Assembly (NCBI GenBank): GCA_002867475.1 | Contig: PKTL01000023.1 | Span: forward strand, 1-34,059 | From: Candidatus Woesearchaeota archaeon | Lineage (GTDB): Archaea > Nanobdellota > Nanobdellia > Woesearchaeales > BM511 | Direction: 5' to 3' | DNA length: 34,059 nucleotides | Shown here: in pieces, positions 8,428 through 15,450 of the stretch | How the letters are laid out: every line of letters starts with the position of its first letter | Position numbering within the stretch: position 1 is the stretch's first letter | The notes under the pieces: generated by a model | Seen by the model: the letters and a program-made list of their open reading frames with translations, nothing else | What the model was told of the DNA's origin: nothing | Database searches by the model: none | Position numbers and translations under genes: made by a program

Positions 8428-8847
8428 ATGAAAGTTTCTGAAATAATGCATAAACTATTGACATGCGACGAGAACCTTGAGCTATGCAAAGCAATAGACA
8501 TAATGGTAACATATGATAGAGGTTCGGTTGTAGTCATGAGAAAAGAAAAACCTGTGGGGATATTTACAGAAAGAGACGGGCTAAGATTGCTAGTATCCAG
8601 AAGGAAATGTGATAGTCTAAAGATAAAAGACGTGATGACTCCACTTCTTTATACAGCAGATGAAGAAATGCCTGTGCTTGAAGCATCAAGGCTCATGGAA
8701 GAAAAAGGAGTAAGAAGACTTCCAGTAATAGATAAATCCGGAATTCTTGTAGGGATGGTGACAGCAGCATCAATTGCAAAAAGCAAGAAATATATGATGG
8801 CAAGAAGCTTAAGCAGTGGACTTAGTTCAGGGAGCATATATAGTTAA
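8428..8847 (+). CDS. Stand-alone CBS-pair protein
   Basis: 139 residues from the ATG at 8428, which has a good Shine-Dalgarno site. Two CBS motifs fill the protein: the first runs from MKVSEIMHK through GSVVVMRKEKPVGIFTERD, the second from IKDVMTPLLYTADEEM through GVRRLPVIDKSGILVGMVT. CBS pairs (Bateman modules) bind adenine nucleotides and relay energy status. There is no attached enzyme or transporter domain, so it must act through a partner. The tail is Ser-rich (SLSSGLSSGS). It converges with a phosphoribosyltransferase, one base between the stops. Confidence 0.88.
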   Translation: MKVSEIMHKLLTCDENLELCKAIDIMVTYDRGSVVVMRKEKPVGIFTERDGLRLLVSRRKCDSLKIKDVMTPLLYTADEEMPVLEASRLMEEKGVRRLPVIDKSGILVGMVTAASIAKSKKYMMARSLSSGLSSGSIYS

Positions 8848-8848
8848 A

Positions 8849-9364
8849 TCAATTAATAGAAAAAATTAGATATTTTTTATTTAATTCTTCTATATTTTTG
8901 TTTTTATCTGCATTAAGAGTTGTAATTCCTACAATTTCTCCTTTTAACTTTTCAATAAGTTTAATAGCGGATTTAACTTGAGTTCCAGTTTCAATCCATT
9001 CATCAACAATAATAATTTTATCACCTTCTTTTATTGATGATTTATTTATTTCAAAACTTTTAGAATCATTACTATAATCAATAAAAGAATCAGCAATGAT
9101 TGAATCTTTAACTCCTGGCAATTTACCTCCTTTTCTTATAGGAACAAATCCAACTTTTTCTTTTTGAGCTAATGCACCACCAATAATAAAACCTAACGCA
9201 TCCAACCCAACAATTTTATTAAATTCTATATCTCTATCTTTAAAGGGTTTAATAAGATCATTTAATAGATTAGAAAAAACTTCATAATTTTCAAATATTG
9301 GTGTAACATCATATCTTCCAATAGTATTTTTATTAATATATTTATCATAATATTCAAAATCCAT
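8849..9364 (-). CDS. Adenine phosphoribosyltransferase-like protein
   Basis: 171 residues with a type I phosphoribosyltransferase fold. The PRPP loop reads IIIVDEWIETGTQVKSAI, and upstream GLDALGFIIGGALAQ and VPIRKGGKLPG match the adenine phosphoribosyltransferase layout. Such enzymes salvage a purine base with PRPP. The usual Asp-Asp of the PRPP loop is Asp-Glu here, as in several archaeal relatives, so base specificity should not be taken for granted. A TATA-like box about 27 nt upstream of the ATG suggests its own promoter although gatB ends only 39 nt upstream. Confidence 0.8.
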   Translation of the reverse strand: MDFEYYDKYINKNTIGRYDVTPIFENYEVFSNLLNDLIKPFKDRDIEFNKIVGLDALGFIIGGALAQKEKVGFVPIRKGGKLPGVKDSIIADSFIDYSNDSKSFEINKSSIKEGDKIIIVDEWIETGTQVKSAIKLIEKLKGEIVGITTLNADKNKNIEELNKKYLIFSIN

Positions 9365-9386
9365 AAAAGCAATTATAAAAATAGAT

Positions 9387-9398
9387 AATATAAATTTT
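9387..9398 (-). promoter_or_regulatory. TATA box of the phosphoribosyltransferase gene
   Basis: The minus strand reads AAATTTATATTA, centred about 27 nt before the ATG at 9364 and lying in the gap after gatB. Confidence 0.5.
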
Positions 9399-9403
9399 CT
9401 GAT

Positions 9404-10825
9404 TTAGTTAACTAATTTCTTTATGAGTTCAATAACTTCAGGAGCACTAGCAGCTCCTCTAGTTTGTCTCATAACCTGACCAACAAGGAAATTAAGGCTT
9501 TGCTCTTTTCCACCTTTATATTCCTCAATAGCTTTAGGATTGGCATCAATCACTTGCTTTATTATACCTTCAAGAGCACCACTATCAGCAACAGCTTCAA
9601 GCCCTTCACTCTTAACATAATCCTTAACATCAAAATCACCTTTCTCACAAAGCCTTTCAAGAATCTTCTTTGCAACATTATCTGTGATCTTCTTTGCTTC
9701 AAGCAATTCTAAAATATCAGAAAAATGATCGCTTGTAAATTTGATATCATGAAATTCTAAATTATTATAATTCAACACTCTAGGGAGTTCTCTTCTAACC
9801 CATTTAGCAGCAGTAATAGGATTGACTTTTTTAGCAACCGCATCAAAAAATTCACTCAACTCATAATCTAGAGTAAGTACTTTAGCATCCTCCCCATTTA
9901 TTTTTAGTTCTTTAACATATCTTTTAGCCCTTTCAATAGGTAGTTCAGGAAGATTTTCTTCAACTTCTTTAACCCAATCACTTGTTATATCAGTAATGAC
10001 CAAGTCAGGATCAAGAATATATCCATAATCACTTTCAGATTCTTTAAGTCTCATATGTTTAGTGATTCCTTTTTCACTATCCCAAAGCCTTGTTTCAAGA
10101 ACAATATCTTCTCCTTTTTCCACAGCTTCCTTTTGCCTTTCAATCTCATACTCAACAGCTCTTTCGATCTCTTTGAATCCAGAAACATTCTTTATTTCAA
10201 CACGTTTATAACCGCTTTCCTTCACAGAAATATTAACATCAGCTTTTATGATTCCTTCATTGATATCAAATATCTTCAAGTATTGAAGTATATTAACAAG
10301 TTGCTTCATGAAATCTCTAGCCTCTTCAGAACTATTCAGCTCAGGCTCAGTAACCATTTCCAAAAGAGGCCTACCACTTCTATTATAATCAACAAGAACA
10401 TAACTACTACTGCTCATACCACTTGGGTGCACAAGACTTGCAGGATCCTCTTCAATATGGATCCTTGTAAGATTAACAACTTTTCCACTTGATAACTCAA
10501 TCTTTCCTTTTTCACAAATAGGAAGCTCATATTGAGTTATCTGATAATTCTTGCTCATATCAGGATAGAAATAATTTTTTCTTGAGAAAACCAATTCTTT
10601 AGCAATATTGCTTTTAGTTGCAAGACCCATTCTAATAGCATAATCAATAACTTTTTTGTTCAATACAGGTTTACTCCCTGGAAAACCAAGACAGATCTCA
10701 CAAGTACTAGTATTTGGTTCTTTAGCTTTTGTACTGCAAGCACAAAAAAGCTTGGTCTTTGTATCAATCTCCATATGGATCTCAAGTCCGATCACTACAT
10801 CACTGGTAAATTTATAATCATTCAT
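9404..10825 (-). CDS. gatB: Asp/Glu-tRNA amidotransferase subunit B
   Basis: 473 residues. GatB activates the carboxylate of mischarged Asp-tRNA-Asn or Glu-tRNA-Gln and accepts ammonia from GatA. The N-terminal cradle has GLEIHMEIDTKTKLFCACS, with zinc ligands C28, C30, C42 and C45, then RKNYFYPDMSKNYQITQYE and IHIEEDPASL. The C-terminal helical and YqeY-like tail (VADSGALEGIIKQV, FLVGQVMRQTRGAASA), which grips the tRNA, is present. It is the last gene of the gat operon and overlaps the MazG-like gene by 8 nt. In archaea GatCAB usually serves Asn-tRNA; Gln-tRNA is made by GatDE. Confidence 0.95.
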   Translation of the reverse strand: MNDYKFTSDVVIGLEIHMEIDTKTKLFCACSTKAKEPNTSTCEICLGFPGSKPVLNKKVIDYAIRMGLATKSNIAKELVFSRKNYFYPDMSKNYQITQYELPICEKGKIELSSGKVVNLTRIHIEEDPASLVHPSGMSSSSYVLVDYNRSGRPLLEMVTEPELNSSEEARDFMKQLVNILQYLKIFDINEGIIKADVNISVKESGYKRVEIKNVSGFKEIERAVEYEIERQKEAVEKGEDIVLETRLWDSEKGITKHMRLKESESDYGYILDPDLVITDITSDWVKEVEENLPELPIERAKRYVKELKINGEDAKVLTLDYELSEFFDAVAKKVNPITAAKWVRRELPRVLNYNNLEFHDIKFTSDHFSDILELLEAKKITDNVAKKILERLCEKGDFDVKDYVKSEGLEAVADSGALEGIIKQVIDANPKAIEEYKGGKEQSLNFLVGQVMRQTRGAASAPEVIELIKKLVN

Positions 10826-11222
10826 TACGGATCACCTTCGCTCTTTCTTTTTGCATTGCTTTGGCTTTATTCCAAACTTCTCTTTCTTCGTCAATACTAA
10901 CCAGTTTTTCTTCAAAAAGATGAGGTTTTCTTTCCTTAAACTTATCAACAACTCTATCAACAACATTTTCAAATTTTAATCCATGCTCTCGCTCCGCTAT
11001 CGCAATCAAACCAATCATATCCCAAAGAGCATCACCTAACTCTTCTTCTAGATTATCCATATCATTATTATTGATAGCAGCAACCACTTCTTCAACTTCA
11101 TCAAGAAGCTCTTTATGGTGTTCGATTATCTGTTGAGTCTTGAACCAATCACTATATTTGTTATTGTTTCTTTGTGCTTTTAACAGATCATTGAAATCAT
11201 TCATTGTTTTTTGTTCATTCAT
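10818..11222 (-). CDS. MazG-like nucleoside triphosphate pyrophosphohydrolase
   Basis: 134 residues from the ATG at 11222; the ORF track uses a TTG at 11228, but GGAGGA eight bases upstream of the ATG decides the start. The all-alpha NTP pyrophosphohydrolase signature is visible: KELLDEVEEVVAA and LEEELGDALWDMIGLIAIAE, supplying the acidic Mg-binding residues (ExxE, then ExxD). Such enzymes hydrolyse non-canonical or excess NTPs. It lies between gatA and gatB. Its ATG is only two bases beyond the stop that gatA would use if its internal TAA were absent. Confidence 0.82.
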   Translation of the reverse strand: MNEQKTMNDFNDLLKAQRNNNKYSDWFKTQQIIEHHKELLDEVEEVVAAINNNDMDNLEEELGDALWDMIGLIAIAEREHGLKFENVVDRVVDKFKERKPHLFEEKLVSIDEEREVWNKAKAMQKERAKVIRNE

Positions 11223-11224
11223 GT

Positions 11225-11311
11225 TCAAATTCCTCCAGAATTTGACACACTAGAGTTATTTTGACTCTTTGTGTTTTCAAACACCTTCGCTAAATCAAGA
11301 AGTTTCTGTTA
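11225..11311 (-). pseudogene. gatA: In-frame continuation of gatA beyond its TAA stop
   Basis: Reading on in frame from the gatA stop (11309-11311) gives 27 codons without a stop, QKLLDLAKVFENTKSQNN then SSVSNSGGI, before a TGA at 11225-11227. QKLLDLAKVFE matches the usual GatA C-terminal helix, which follows GNHFD in homologues. The TAA would be a GAA Glu codon with one base change. The extended protein would be 483 residues, the family's usual size, and would end two bases before the MazG-like ATG, restoring the tight spacing of the operon. Confidence 0.8.
11231..11236 (-). promoter_or_regulatory. Shine-Dalgarno site of the MazG-like gene
   Basis: The minus strand reads GGAGGA, eight bases before the ATG at 11222. 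The same bases encode Gly-Gly at the end of the gatA continuation. Confidence 0.7.
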
Positions 11312-12676
11312 ATCAAAATGGTTTCCTGTAACCATGAAACCAACAGGCATAGTTTCAGTTTCAATAGGAATATTAATATGTGGAAGCCCTGCTAAATTAG
11401 GTCCAACAGTAAGGACATCGGCCATGTAATGCTGTAAAGGAGTCATCTTTTCAATCTCATCAAACCTTGGTGCAATCATAGGAGTTGTAGGACTGATTAA
11501 AACATCAAATTTTTCAAAAGCTTTTTTGTATTCATCAATTATTAAGGTCCTTATCTTCATAGCCTTGATGTAATAAGCATCCCTATAACCACTAGTTCTT
11601 GTAAACGTACCAAGCATAATCCTTCGTTTCGCTTCATCACCAAGATATTTGCTTCTAACATTAGTAAAATATTCATTGAATGTACCTTTAAGCTCATCCT
11701 CTTTACCATAACGCATACCGCAATATTTAGCAAGGTTAGTTGATGCTTCACTAGTACCAATAACATAATATGCAGCGATACCATAATCAATAGCTTTTTT
11801 TAAACTAACTTCTTCAACAACTGCTCCTTTGCTTTTCAAAAATTCAATCTGCTTATTAAAAACATCTTTCACGTTTTTATCAGTTCCAGAATCAAGACTC
11901 TCTTTTATAAGACCAATTTTCATCCCATTAATATTTGAATTTAATTTTTCAAGATAATTTGGAATCTCTTTATCAATACTAGTACTGTCTTTCTTATCGT
12001 AACTAGCAATAGTTTCCATACCAATCGCAACATCTTCAGCAGTTTTTCCAATAGGACCAACTTTATCAAGACTATTGCCATAATCAATTAATCCATACCT
12101 ACTAACTCTTCCATATGTAGGGCACAAAGCAAGGACTCCACAGAAACTTCCAGGATTAACAATACTCCCACCAGTTGATTCTCCAAGACTTATATGGGGA
12201 AAATCAGCTAGGGCAGTAATGCACGCAGCACCACCACTACTGCCTCCAGTTGCTCGTGTCTTATCAATAGGATTTTTAGGAATCTTATATTCAACACCAA
12301 CATTAACACTAAAAGCACCAAAACCAAATTCATCCTGGCTCGTTTTACCAATTATGATAGCTCCTTCATCAACACAGTTCTGCACAGCAGTAGCATTGAA
12401 AGGAGGTTTGTACCCTTCAAGTATTCTGCTTCCACCAGTACTATTAACATCTTTCACACAGATACTATCTTTAACTGAAACAAAAACTCCAGCAAGTTTT
12501 CCTTTAGGATCTTTAGAAATCTTTTCTGCTTGTTTTAATGCTAATTCTTCACTGATTTCAATCAAACAATCATATTCTTCATTTAACTTCTTAATCTTTT
12601 CTAGCACTTCTTTAGTATATGAAACTATGTCAATTTCCTTATTCTGCACTTTTTTTATGTATTCAGATATTTTCAT
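11309..12676 (-). CDS. gatA: Asp/Glu-tRNA amidotransferase subunit A, truncated by an in-frame TAA
   Basis: 455 residues up to TAA. GatA is the glutaminase that releases ammonia for GatB. The amidase-signature triad is intact: Lys69 in VSVKDSICVKD, cis-Ser147 in TGGSSGGAA and nucleophile Ser171 in GESTGGSIVNPGSFCG, with the expected 24-residue spacing between the serines. The common SIRxPA reads SIVNPG here. The protein stops at GFMVTGNHFD, exactly where homologues continue into a final helix; that helix is encoded in frame right after the stop (see the continuation entry). So this is a nonsense change, an assembly error, or readthrough. The start overlaps the upstream 86-aa gene by ATGA. Confidence 0.92.
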   Translation of the reverse strand: MKISEYIKKVQNKEIDIVSYTKEVLEKIKKLNEEYDCLIEISEELALKQAEKISKDPKGKLAGVFVSVKDSICVKDVNSTGGSRILEGYKPPFNATAVQNCVDEGAIIIGKTSQDEFGFGAFSVNVGVEYKIPKNPIDKTRATGGSSGGAACITALADFPHISLGESTGGSIVNPGSFCGVLALCPTYGRVSRYGLIDYGNSLDKVGPIGKTAEDVAIGMETIASYDKKDSTSIDKEIPNYLEKLNSNINGMKIGLIKESLDSGTDKNVKDVFNKQIEFLKSKGAVVEEVSLKKAIDYGIAAYYVIGTSEASTNLAKYCGMRYGKEDELKGTFNEYFTNVRSKYLGDEAKRRIMLGTFTRTSGYRDAYYIKAMKIRTLIIDEYKKAFEKFDVLISPTTPMIAPRFDEIEKMTPLQHYMADVLTVGPNLAGLPHINIPIETETMPVGFMVTGNHFD

Positions 12677-12933
12677 TTTAGCAGTTCTTTTTTGACATCT
12701 ATTTTTTTACTTCTTGATTGAAGAAGTTCTTTATGCGTGGAATTTAAGGCTTTAGTAAGAAGAGATTCATCTATCTGATCTAAAGCTTTCTTTTCCAAAA
12801 CATCTTCTTTGATTCCCATAACTTGATTCCTTAAATTTTCAACCCGTTTAACTTCATCAAAAATAGGATTTGGATCATTATTTTTCTTTTCTTTAGCAAT
12901 ATGTAATTTCTCTTCTAATTCTTCTTTTCTCAT
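12673..12933 (-). CDS. Hypothetical helical protein, 86 aa, in the gat operon
   Basis: I do not recognise the family. The protein is highly charged, Lys/Glu-rich and probably all-helical (MRKEELEEKLHIAKEKKN at the start), possibly coiled coil. It has ATGA overlaps on both sides, with the PHP gene upstream and gatA downstream, so it is translated as part of the operon. That placement and spacing are the main reason to accept it as a gene. Confidence 0.7.
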   Translation of the reverse strand: MRKEELEEKLHIAKEKKNNDPNPIFDEVKRVENLRNQVMGIKEDVLEKKALDQIDESLLTKALNSTHKELLQSRSKKIDVKKELLK

Positions 12934-13643
12934 CTTTCAACCCCTAAAAATTCTAATAGTTCATCAGGATAATTATTGATTATCATATCATTAGTCAATC
13001 CTAATTCATCCTTATATTTTTCTAATTCTGAATCATCACCAAGCTCCCAAAGATTGTGGCTGTCTGTATTAACAATAAGTTTTTTATCATGTTTTTTGAC
13101 AATTTCAATCATTTTCTTGATTAATGATATGTGATCATAATCAAACTCTTTTTTTAGATATGAAATATTCAATTCTAAAAGTACATCGTTCTTGCATGCT
13201 TCTTCATAAACTTCTTCAAAATTTGCTAGCCCATAAGGTGCATAAGGATGACTGATTATATTCATCTTCTTCGATCTAATAGCATTTATCATAGCAGTAG
13301 TATTATTTTCAACAGTTCCATCATAATTTTTTGGAGTGTGTATGCTTGCAATAACATAATCAAGCTTTGCCAATCTTTCATCAGGAAGATCTAAACCTCC
13401 ATCTAAATCCATAATATTTGCTTCAACACCATAAATTATTTTTAGTCCATTGATTTCTTTTGGCATACGTCTATAATTTGATATACAGTAATCAGTAAGA
13501 TAACTTGCAGGCATACCATAACCATGTTCGCTAAAACCGATTATTTCCATATTATTCTCTAAAGCTTTATCTATATATTCTTTGTAAGTGCTATGTGCAT
13601 CCCCACTTATTGTGGTATGCATATGCAAATCAACCTTTAACAT
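12930..13643 (-). CDS. PHP-domain phosphoesterase (YcdX-like)
   Basis: 237 residues, a complete PHP metal-dependent phosphoesterase. Metal ligands are seen in order: DLHMHTTISGDAHS (His7, His9), FSEHG, YGVEANIMD, ASIHTP, IISHPYAPYG and VNTDSHN. The layout with a short insertion after motif I resembles YcdX-type proteins and histidinol phosphatase-like enzymes. Substrate cannot be told; no other histidine biosynthesis genes are in the window. Sits between the cyclophilin gene (5-nt gap) and the 86-aa gene (ATGA overlap). Confidence 0.85.
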   Translation of the reverse strand: MLKVDLHMHTTISGDAHSTYKEYIDKALENNMEIIGFSEHGYGMPASYLTDYCISNYRRMPKEINGLKIIYGVEANIMDLDGGLDLPDERLAKLDYVIASIHTPKNYDGTVENNTTAMINAIRSKKMNIISHPYAPYGLANFEEVYEEACKNDVLLELNISYLKKEFDYDHISLIKKMIEIVKKHDKKLIVNTDSHNLWELGDDSELEKYKDELGLTNDMIINNYPDELLEFLGVER

Positions 13644-13648
13644 CTTAT

Positions 13649-14218
13649 TTAATCCTTCGTGATGGTGATTATTTTATCACCAACCTCTATCTTTTTAACA
13701 ACATCAAGCCCTTTGATTACTTTACCAAAAACAGCATATTGCATATCAAGGTGTGGTGTTGCATCAAGAGTGATAAAAAATTGACTTGTAGCACTATTAG
13801 GATCCATAGTTCTTGCCATGCTTAAAACACCGCTTGAATTATGTTTCAATTCAGGACTAACCTCTAAGGGAATAGTTTTACCACTGCCACCTGTACCAAT
13901 TCTTGGATCATCAAGAGGAAGCGTTTTTGTTTGAGGATATCCAACTTGAATTACAAAACCCGGTTCAACCCTATGGAATAATATTCCATCATAAAAATTT
14001 TCATTAACCAAATCTTTAAAATTTTGTGTTGTAATAGGTGCTTTTTGTTCATAAAGTTCTATTTTCATATTTCCTTTGTTAGTTTTGATTGTGTAAGTCA
14101 TATTATCCTCTCCTTTATTTTTATTATATATCATGAAACTTAAGATCATTATTAATATTACTGCGATTATCCTAAGAACAACCTTTAGATTTTTACCTTG
14201 ATCTTTTTTCTTTCTCAT
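13649..14218 (-). CDS. Membrane-anchored cyclophilin-type peptidyl-prolyl isomerase
   Basis: 189 residues: a positively charged start, one membrane helix (about residues 13-31, VVLRIIAVILIMILSFMIY), then a complete cyclophilin domain. Catalytic-site residues are visible in ILFHRVEPGFVIQVG, SMARTMDPNSATSQFFITL and TPHLDMQYAVFGKVI. Cyclophilins isomerise Xaa-Pro bonds during folding; the anchor would place the enzyme outside the membrane. The start overlaps gatC by ATGA. An internal ATG at 14101 begins exactly at the cyclophilin domain (MTYTIKTNKG) and has a strong Shine-Dalgarno site, so a second, soluble 150-residue form is possible. Confidence 0.92.
   Translation of the reverse strand: MRKKKDQGKNLKVVLRIIAVILIMILSFMIYNKNKGEDNMTYTIKTNKGNMKIELYEQKAPITTQNFKDLVNENFYDGILFHRVEPGFVIQVGYPQTKTLPLDDPRIGTGGSGKTIPLEVSPELKHNSSGVLSMARTMDPNSATSQFFITLDATPHLDMQYAVFGKVIKGLDVVKKIEVGDKIITITKD
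14107..14113 (-). promoter_or_regulatory. Internal Shine-Dalgarno site inside the cyclophilin gene
   Basis: The minus strand reads AAAGGAGAGG, ending five bases before the internal ATG at 14101. It lies in the short linker codons between the membrane helix and the enzyme domain. Confidence 0.5.
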
Positions 14219-14499
14219 AGTGCACTAGGACCCTTGAAATATCCATCTTTCTTATGTTTTGTTTGACTAAGTGCTAACTCATTTGAATAAGATTCTTCTA
14301 CAACATCATCTCTTAATACATTCCTGACTTCAACAGGCTGAATGCTCATCTTAACATTTTCTGTATCTATTTCATCAAGCTTTTCAAAATAAGAAATAAC
14401 TTCTTTTAGTTGTGGTGTGAATTTTTTCACTTCTTCATCTGTTAGGTTAAGTCTTGCAGTTTTTGCTATGTCTTTAACTAGTTTCTCGTCAACATCCAT
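14215..14499 (-). CDS. gatC: Asp/Glu-tRNA amidotransferase subunit C
   Basis: 94 residues, normal for GatC, the small subunit that belts GatA and GatB together. The N-terminal helices read DIAKTARLNLTDEEVKKF and VISYFEKLDEIDTENV, followed by LRDDVVEES and the C-terminal signature DGYFKGPSAL. It is the first gene of the operon, with a TATA box 27 nt upstream of the ATG at 14499. Its stop overlaps the cyclophilin start. Confidence 0.93.
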   Translation of the reverse strand: MDVDEKLVKDIAKTARLNLTDEEVKKFTPQLKEVISYFEKLDEIDTENVKMSIQPVEVRNVLRDDVVEESYSNELALSQTKHKKDGYFKGPSAL

Positions 14500-14520
14500 A
14501 GGATGTTGAAAAAAGCTGTT

Positions 14521-14530
14521 TATTTATAAG
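14521..14530 (-). promoter_or_regulatory. TATA box of the gat operon
   Basis: The minus strand reads CTTATAAATA, centred 27 nt before the gatC ATG. No other clear promoter is seen until gatB, so the seven genes probably share this one. Confidence 0.65.
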
Positions 14531-14552
14531 CCTTCCTTTACTTTCCAAAAGA

Positions 14553-14560
14553 TTTAAATA
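14553..14560 (+). promoter_or_regulatory. TATA box of the 64-aa gene
   Basis: TTTAAATA is centred about 30 nt before the ATG at 14587. It is separate from the gatC box, which lies about 30 nt away. Confidence 0.6.
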
Positions 14561-14586
14561 CTAATAAGCACTCCTAGTATACTAAA

Positions 14587-14781
14587 ATGGCTACTATAAA
14601 ACCTTTTCCATATGAAAGAAGAGCAACATATGATCTTGGTAAAGGATATTATATGGAATCTGGAACTGAAAGAATCTATCATAAATCTAGTTCAGGAATA
14701 GATAAATTAGTTGCTGATTTCAAAGATATGGTGTTTCCATTCCCAAAGCCACAAAAAGTATATGTTCTAAATATTGATTAA
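14587..14781 (+). CDS. Small hypothetical protein, 64 aa
   Basis: I do not recognise the family. It is rich in aromatic and basic residues (MATIKPFPYERRATYDLGKG), has no membrane segment and ends FPFPKPQKVYVLNID. A well-placed TATA box and ordinary codon use support it as a real gene. It converges on the 109-aa gene with a 4-nt gap. Confidence 0.6.
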   Translation: MATIKPFPYERRATYDLGKGYYMESGTERIYHKSSSGIDKLVADFKDMVFPFPKPQKVYVLNID

Positions 14782-14785
14782 TCGA

Positions 14786-15115
14786 TTAACCAAAATATTT
14801 TATTCCTCTCTCAATAGATGTCTGAAGAGGTTCACCACTATCTTTTGATAATATCTTATTATATATGATTGACGTTTCAAAAACATCGGTCTCAGCAAAA
14901 AATATAAGATAAATTTTCTTATTTTTCAGATTTTTTATCCAATTGGAAAACTCTTCTTCAATACTAGAAAAAACAACATAGATTCCATCATCTGCATCAA
15001 TATTCTCTAAATCTGTAAATATATTTATTTTAACTCCCGCATATCTATTCTTTAGAACAAGAGACTGTATTTTCATCAAGTTTCTATTCTTTCCTATGAA
15101 ATTAATATTTAACAT
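14786..15115 (-). CDS. Hypothetical protein, 109 aa
   Basis: Start moved from the TTG at 15118 to the adjacent ATG at 15115, which is about 25 nt from a TATA-like box. The predicted alternation of short beta strands and helices (INIFTDLENIDADDGIYVVF, KIYLIFFAET) looks like a small Rossmann-like alpha/beta protein, but there is no motif that names a family. It is divergent from the ArsR-type gene. Confidence 0.55.
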   Translation of the reverse strand: MLNINFIGKNRNLMKIQSLVLKNRYAGVKINIFTDLENIDADDGIYVVFSSIEEEFSNWIKNLKNKKIYLIFFAETDVFETSIIYNKILSKDSGEPLQTSIERGIKYFG

Positions 15116-15133
15116 CAAAAAATGAATTATATC

Positions 15134-15146
15134 TTTATTTATAATC
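15134..15146 (-). promoter_or_regulatory. TATA box of the 109-aa gene
   Basis: The minus strand reads GATTATAAATAAA, centred about 25 nt before the ATG at 15115. Confidence 0.5.
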
Positions 15147-15162
15147 TTTATTATAACAATCT

Positions 15163-15172
15163 TTATATATTA
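15163..15172 (+). promoter_or_regulatory. TATA box of the ArsR operon
   Basis: TTATATATTA is centred about 25 nt before the ATG at 15193, consistent with a leaderless transcript. It overlaps the palindrome ATATATTAATATAT (15165-15178). Confidence 0.55.
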
Positions 15173-15174
15173 AT

Positions 15175-15186
15175 ATATTTAAATAT
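15175..15186 (+). promoter_or_regulatory. Candidate operator between TATA box and ArsR start
   Basis: ATATTTAAATAT is a perfect 12-bp palindrome in the initiation region, just before the regulator's start. Dimeric ArsR proteins often bind such sites in their own promoters. Chance palindromes are common in very AT-rich DNA, so confidence is low. Confidence 0.35.
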
Positions 15187-15192
15187 GTAAAT

Positions 15193-15450
15193 ATGTTTGT
15201 TGTTGAAAAGCTTAAAGCATTAGCAGATGAAACACGATTAAAAATAATCAAGGAATTATTAAAAAAAGAAAGAAATGTCACTCAACTAGTTGAAAAAGTC
15301 AAAAAATCCCAACCAAATGTTTCTTTAGCATTAAATAAATTAGAAAATGCAAAGATAATATCTAAGAAAAAAAATGGAAAAAATATAATCTATTCTTTAA
15401 AAAATAAAGAAAATATCAAAAAAATATTGGAGCTGGTTAAAGATGAATAA
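15193..15450 (+). CDS. ArsR-family winged-helix regulator
   Basis: 85 residues. The pattern EKLKALADETRLKIIKELLK, a central recognition helix with QPNVSLALNKLENAKII and a basic wing (SKKKNGKNIIYSL) is typical of ArsR-type dimeric repressors. The metal-binding Cys motif of arsenic/cadmium sensors is absent, so the signal is unknown. The stop overlaps the next gene by 8 nt, which places the regulator at the head of an operon with the proline-rich membrane protein and the double glycosyltransferase. Confidence 0.85.
   Translation: MFVVEKLKALADETRLKIIKELLKKERNVTQLVEKVKKSQPNVSLALNKLENAKIISKKKNGKNIIYSLKNKENIKKILELVKDE

Noticed and set aside
10055-10492. 145-aa plus-strand ORF opposite gatB
   Set aside because: It lies fully inside gatB, its composition is what antisense of gatB would give, and no start signal is visible.
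11309-11311. Genome-wide reassignment of TAA as a sense codon
   Set aside because: Most genes in the window end at TAA with families of normal length, so the gatA case must be local.
12219-12695. 158-aa plus-strand ORF opposite gatA
   Set aside because: Shadow of the Gly/Ser-rich amidase region; gatA has full motif support on the other strand.
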